Below are positions 60,893 through 64,000 of a stretch of DNA of 64,000 nucleotides, piece by piece. Source of the DNA: JAQWRV01 sp045564915 (GTDB taxonomy: Bacteria > Pseudomonadota > Alphaproteobacteria > Rhodospirillales > Rhodospirillaceae); NCBI GenBank assembly GCA_045564915.1, contig JBJLGL010000001.1, positions 310,001-374,000 of the forward strand, written 5' to 3'. The position numbers and the translations under genes were made by a program. The notes under the pieces were generated by a model, which did no database searches, was not told the origin of the DNA, and saw nothing but the letters and a program-made list of their open reading frames with translations. Each line of letters starts with the position of its first letter. Position 1 is the first letter of the stretch.

Positions 60893-62140
60893 CTATATTC
60901 TGGTACCTAGATAGGCTGTCCCGGAGGTTGGACTTGGTTTTTCTGTTCCGTCGACCAAGGGATCACCTGTGGGAATTCCAAACAAGTACTTTCCTGTGGC
61001 GGCCATAGACATGTCCCACTGTAGCTCGATATGAGTGCTGACCGTCCGGCAGTCTCGAAAATGGCGCTGAACAGGATTACGGCCGTTTTGGGCAGAGACC
61101 CCCATCATTCCTGATAGCCTCTCGGCTGCGCGCAAGCACAATGCTGCAGCGAAGGTCATGTCACGCTTGGAACACAGAAGGTCTTCCCCCAAAATATCCT
61201 GATCAACACTCCCTCTTTTGTGAAGCATCTGACAAAAATCTTCTACAATGAGATTCGCTGCATGAATCTCAGCAGCCGACTCTCCGACTCGGCCTTGCAC
61301 CGGTGCTTGCTCGATAATGGATTCTCCGAACATCGCACCCTTACGATTGCGGGTTAATGACACGTATTCTTGCAACGCCCCCATAGCAGTGCCAACCAAA
61401 ATGCCAGCAAACCAGCTTTTTTGATAAGCACTGGTGCGCACTTTATATATGTAGCTGTCATGAAGCTTTGAACCTGGCGGATTAAGCTGAAGCATATCAT
61501 CGCGACCGATAAGTCGATGCGCTGGTATTCGTGTGCCATTAACCTTGACGTGATGACTACCTGTTCCGCGCAGTCCCTCAGCCTGCCAATTATCCTCACT
61601 GATATAATCACCGGGGTAAAGCAATACGAAATGGGTGAAAATACGTTCATCACCAAGTGTAGCAGTCACCATAGCGCCGTCAGCGTGGTCAATGCCGCTC
61701 ATGAATCCCCAGCGGCCGTTGAGTAGATATGCATCGCCATCATGCTCGAGCTTACCCCCCCCTGCTGATCCTGTTGCAACGATAGGGTCGGAGTTTTTCT
61801 CGAAAAATTCCTCTTGGGCTTGTTCCCCAAAGCGGGCGATCCACATGACATGCGAAAACACGAGTCCTGCAATCCACCCTGCAGAACCACAACCTTGTGA
61901 AATCTCACGCGAAACCTCCATGTGCACACCCCAATCCATCTCAAACCCGCCGTAGCGCTTGGGCATATAAATCTTATGCAGCCCAGCTGCTTTCAAGTCC
62001 TCAACAGTTCGGTCGGGCAATCGCCGTAGGTCTTCCGCCTCATTAGCCTGCTCTCTTAAAGCGGGTATCAGCGCTCTAGCCGAGTCTAAGATTTCTGCCC
62101 TAGTGGGTGAGTTGGACGAGGCAGTATTAGTCCTGGACAT
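60893..62140 (-). CDS. HsaA-like flavin-dependent monooxygenase (second copy)
   Basis: The 415-residue protein resembles the product at 43418-44662 along its length: ALIPALREQANEAEDLRRLPD, HKIYMPKRYGGFEMDWG, GRWGFMSGIDHADGAMV, GLRGTGSHHVKVNG and a late MMGVSAQNGRNPVQRHFRDCRTVSTH block, the last split over 370-395. It is an acyl-CoA-dehydrogenase-fold monooxygenase that needs reduced flavin from a reductase not encoded here. I chose the ATG at 62140 because GGGAG precedes it at seven bases and the product then matches the paralogue in length. Confidence 0.83.
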   Translation of the reverse strand: MSRTNTASSNSPTRAEILDSARALIPALREQANEAEDLRRLPDRTVEDLKAAGLHKIYMPKRYGGFEMDWGVHMEVSREISQGCGSAGWIAGLVFSHVMWIARFGEQAQEEFFEKNSDPIVATGSAGGGKLEHDGDAYLLNGRWGFMSGIDHADGAMVTATLGDERIFTHFVLLYPGDYISEDNWQAEGLRGTGSHHVKVNGTRIPAHRLIGRDDMLQLNPPGSKLHDSYIYKVRTSAYQKSWFAGILVGTAMGALQEYVSLTRNRKGAMFGESIIEQAPVQGRVGESAAEIHAANLIVEDFCQMLHKRGSVDQDILGEDLLCSKRDMTFAAALCLRAAERLSGMMGVSAQNGRNPVQRHFRDCRTVSTHIELQWDMSMAATGKYLFGIPTGDPLVDGTEKPSPTSGTAYLGTRI

Positions 62141-62259
62141 TTTCCGCTCCCTTATTTCTTTCTCTGAGTAAATGAACGGTGCAGATATTGCCCACGCATT
62201 AGCAAAAAGAAATTGAAAAAAATCTTTCATCCAAACCGTGGTATGAGAATAGGTAAAGC

Positions 62260-62913
62260 TTAGGCGGCTTTCCTATAGACCCTTACGACATTATTGGCCG
62301 GCATTTCTATCACTTTGTCGCATGATAAACCCCATGAAAATGCCAAGTCATCTACTTCACGAGCATCACGCACACCCCAAGCCGGATTGCGATCCCGCAA
62401 ATATTGGTCAAATACCTTATTTGAAGGAGAAGTGTGATGCCCATCATTCTTAAACGGCCCGTAGAGGTAGAGGCAGCCTCTGCACTCTAAAATAGCTGAT
62501 ACCCCGCGCAGTAGACCTTCCGTTGCACGCCATGGCGTTATGTGCACCATATTGAGACACAGCACACCCTGAGCATGCTTGAGAGGCCATTCCAGCGCGG
62601 TAACATCGAGAGCGAAAGGCGGTAATAGGTTACTAAGCTCCTCTATTTGGGCTGTTGGCTGCAAAGCCCTTACCTGTTTAGGGTCAACCTCGGTTGGTTG
62701 CCAGCGTAAGTTTGGAAACGACGCTGCCATCACTGCTGCATGAAATCCACTGCCCGATCCAATTTCTAGGATAACCCCTGTGTGAGGAAGTATGGGCCGC
62801 AAGACCTCTGCAAGAGGGAGAGCGTTTCTAAGCGCAGCCGGAGATGCAAACTGTTTGAGATTAGAAACAGTAGTGCTTACTTGTCGTGATATTTGGTCTG
62901 AATCCATGTTCAT
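62260..62913 (-). CDS. DUF938-family SAM-dependent methyltransferase
   Basis: The 217-residue protein has a class-I methyltransferase motif LEIGSGSGFHAAVMAASFP near 49-67 and the DUF938 hallmarks WQPTEVDP, VLCLNMVHITPWRATEGLL and GPFKNDGHHTSPSNKVFDQ, the last at about 154-172. Family members are conserved in proteobacteria with no settled substrate. It lies on the same strand as, and 119 bases upstream of, the flavin monooxygenase, so they may share a transcript. Confidence 0.88.
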   Translation of the reverse strand: MNMDSDQISRQVSTTVSNLKQFASPAALRNALPLAEVLRPILPHTGVILEIGSGSGFHAAVMAASFPNLRWQPTEVDPKQVRALQPTAQIEELSNLLPPFALDVTALEWPLKHAQGVLCLNMVHITPWRATEGLLRGVSAILECRGCLYLYGPFKNDGHHTSPSNKVFDQYLRDRNPAWGVRDAREVDDLAFSWGLSCDKVIEMPANNVVRVYRKAA

Positions 62914-63172
62914 TTTATAGACACAACGCCCTTATAAAGTGCAAATTATGGCTAGTGCTGCATTTCAGGATTGCGGTACGAAGACATCAACACATCTTGG
63001 TCTGGAACAGACCATTTTAAGACTCAAATAATCTGGATAGAATGGATAGGTGTACGAAAATCTGCTTCACAGAACGATTAAATGAACCTTAAGGAAACTC
63101 AACTGCTGCAAGCAGAGCTATCCCTGTCCAAGACAACTTTCCTGTCAGAAGCAGGTAACAGCATGCACGCAC

Positions 63173-63206
63173 AAAAAGAGCGGTCCCATGTATGCCAAGG
63201 ATCCGC
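63173..63206 (-). terminator. Rho-independent terminator of the hydantoinase B gene
   Basis: On the minus strand, GCGGATCC (63206-63199) pairs with GGACCGC (63186-63180) with a one-base bulge, followed at once by TCTTTTT (63179-63173). The hairpin plus T-run lies about 40 bases after the stop at 63248, which is the expected place for an intrinsic terminator. The surrounding 334-base gap (62914-63247) shows no gene. Confidence 0.65.
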
Positions 63207-63247
63207 CCTTTCTTAATTTTAATTTAGCAGAACGCTAACTACGCGCC

Positions 63248-64000
63248 CTACTCTGCTGCCTGCGCTAAGTTGCTAGACTGGAACACCGGCTGTCTTGGAG
63301 CTTTGAGATGTGTTTCCTCCTCAGCATTGGCGAGAATAGTCTCAAGTTCCGGCCCCTTATCGAAGACAGGGGTTACCTTTGGACGCTCGGCCTGCATTTC
63401 CTTACGCAGTTTTTTCGTAGCCTTTTCATCAACCTTACCCGCTTTGCTTAGAACTACTCCGTAACGCCGGGCCCCCTCCGCTGTGACCAGGCCCCGCTTC
63501 ACTTCTAAGGCCACTTTCTCAGCGGGACGCTCGAGAGGATTTCCAACTCCGCCGCCACCCCAGGTGATAAAGGCAAGAATGTCACCAGCCTTAACCTTGA
63601 TATTATCACACTTGGACTCGTGATACTCCACAATACCCGTTTCATAGCCACCGCGGTACATGACCTTGATAGATCGCTCACCCGGCTCACCGCCGGTTAC
63701 ACCCCATGGATATGTGAGCCAACGGTCATCGTGAATCGATATAACACCATCTTCAAGAAAGCAGTAATCGACGCGCAGTGCGTTGCCACCACGAAAGAAT
63801 CCAGCCCCTCCCGTATCGGAGATAGTTTCGTGCTTTTCAATACGTAATGGGAAGTAGGCTTCCAAGTACTCTTGCGGCACGTTGGTAAAGCTCGGCCACA
63901 TGGAGTGGCCGTCAGGACCATCATCGTGCGGTCGAGCCGGAATGCCACCAAATCCGATTTGGTAGAGCTGATACCATTCACCTCGCTTGTCAGTACCCGA
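63248..64000 (-). CDS. Hydantoinase B / 5-oxoprolinase C-terminal family (5' end cut by window edge)
   Basis: The visible 250 residues are the C-terminal part of a HyuB-type subunit, open to the right edge. The segments YFPLRIEKHETISDTGGAG, FRGGNALRVDY, ISIHDDRW and TWGGGGVGNPLERPAEKVALE are characteristic. These subunits join HyuA in ATP-dependent hydrolysis of hydantoins or related cyclic amides (5-oxoprolinase, N-methylhydantoinase, acetophenone carboxylase relatives). A His- and Asp-rich tail region near GIPARPHDDGPDGHS precedes the conserved part. HyuA should lie beyond the edge. The terminator is just downstream. Confidence 0.88.
   Translation of the reverse strand, partial: SGTDKRGEWYQLYQIGFGGIPARPHDDGPDGHSMWPSFTNVPQEYLEAYFPLRIEKHETISDTGGAGFFRGGNALRVDYCFLEDGVISIHDDRWLTYPWGVTGGEPGERSIKVMYRGGYETGIVEYHESKCDNIKVKAGDILAFITWGGGGVGNPLERPAEKVALEVKRGLVTAEGARRYGVVLSKAGKVDEKATKKLRKEMQAERPKVTPVFDKGPELETILANAEEETHLKAPRQPVFQSSNLAQAAE

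Noticed and set aside
1..64000. tRNA genes, CRISPR arrays, insertion sequences
   Set aside because: No tRNA T-arm consensus, no regularly spaced repeats and no transposase-like product were seen; a tRNAscan or ISfinder run could still find something missed by eye.

Overview
The window reads as a chromosomal segment of a free-living, probably aquatic, heterotrophic proteobacterium, most likely an alphaproteobacterium (moderate confidence, from protein character only: GltBD, class Ia ribonucleotide reductase under an NrdR-type control site, TRAP and peptide-type binding proteins, many catabolic flavoenzymes). Base composition is moderate. I found no rRNA, tRNA, CRISPR array, transposase, integrase or phage gene. 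Both edges cut through genes.

Layout. 1-6554 (minus): a five-gene run of peptide-type binding protein, NrfD-like membrane anchor, molybdopterin oxidoreductase, four-cluster ferredoxin subunit and a nitrilase-fold protein without its catalytic cysteine. 6744-16931: scattered catabolic and unknown genes: acyl-CoA dehydrogenase, a CpcT/CpeT-like secreted protein, an NTF2-fold secreted protein, a response regulator with a degenerate HD-GYP domain, two SDRs, a UbiD-type decarboxylase, a carbon-nitrogen hydrolase and a dicarboxylate symporter. 17040-23166: gltBD for ammonia assimilation. 23472-24941: NhaC-type antiporter. 24954-36974: a surface-glycan region with FkbM methyltransferase, three glycosyltransferase-like proteins, a PhyH dioxygenase and a five-gene nonulosonate-type core (NeuB-like synthase, DapA/NanA-like lyase, CMP-sugar synthetase, GMD-like dehydratase and a CBS-NeuB-SAF-TIM-barrel fusion). 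37280-38302: periplasmic glycerophosphodiesterase. 38534-41900: nrdAB with a long structured leader and a tandem NrdR box pair. 42498-49066: hydroxyacyl-CoA dehydrogenase, HsaA-like flavin monooxygenase, TRAP binding protein, Wzx-type flippase, nucleotidyltransferase and a second PhyH dioxygenase. 49297-55248: spermidine-synthase-like protein, then a cobalt-type nitrile hydratase operon (alpha, two beta-type subunits, activator) facing two tandem MFS transporters. 55327-64000: TRAP binding protein, Tat-exported FAD oxidase, isochorismatase-type amidohydrolase with a membrane partner, alpha/beta hydrolase lacking its nucleophile, second HsaA-like monooxygenase, DUF938 methyltransferase and the end of a hydantoinase B gene.

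Themes. Enzymes acting on C-N bonds recur (two nitrilase-fold proteins, nitrile hydratase, N-carbamoylsarcosine-amidase-type hydrolase, hydantoinase B), alongside GltBD to assimilate released ammonia. The candidates that most deserve a second look are the nonulosonate-like core with its triple fusion enzyme and variant NeuB, the nitrile hydratase operon with two apparently competent beta subunits, the molybdoenzyme operon, and the structured nrdA leader.
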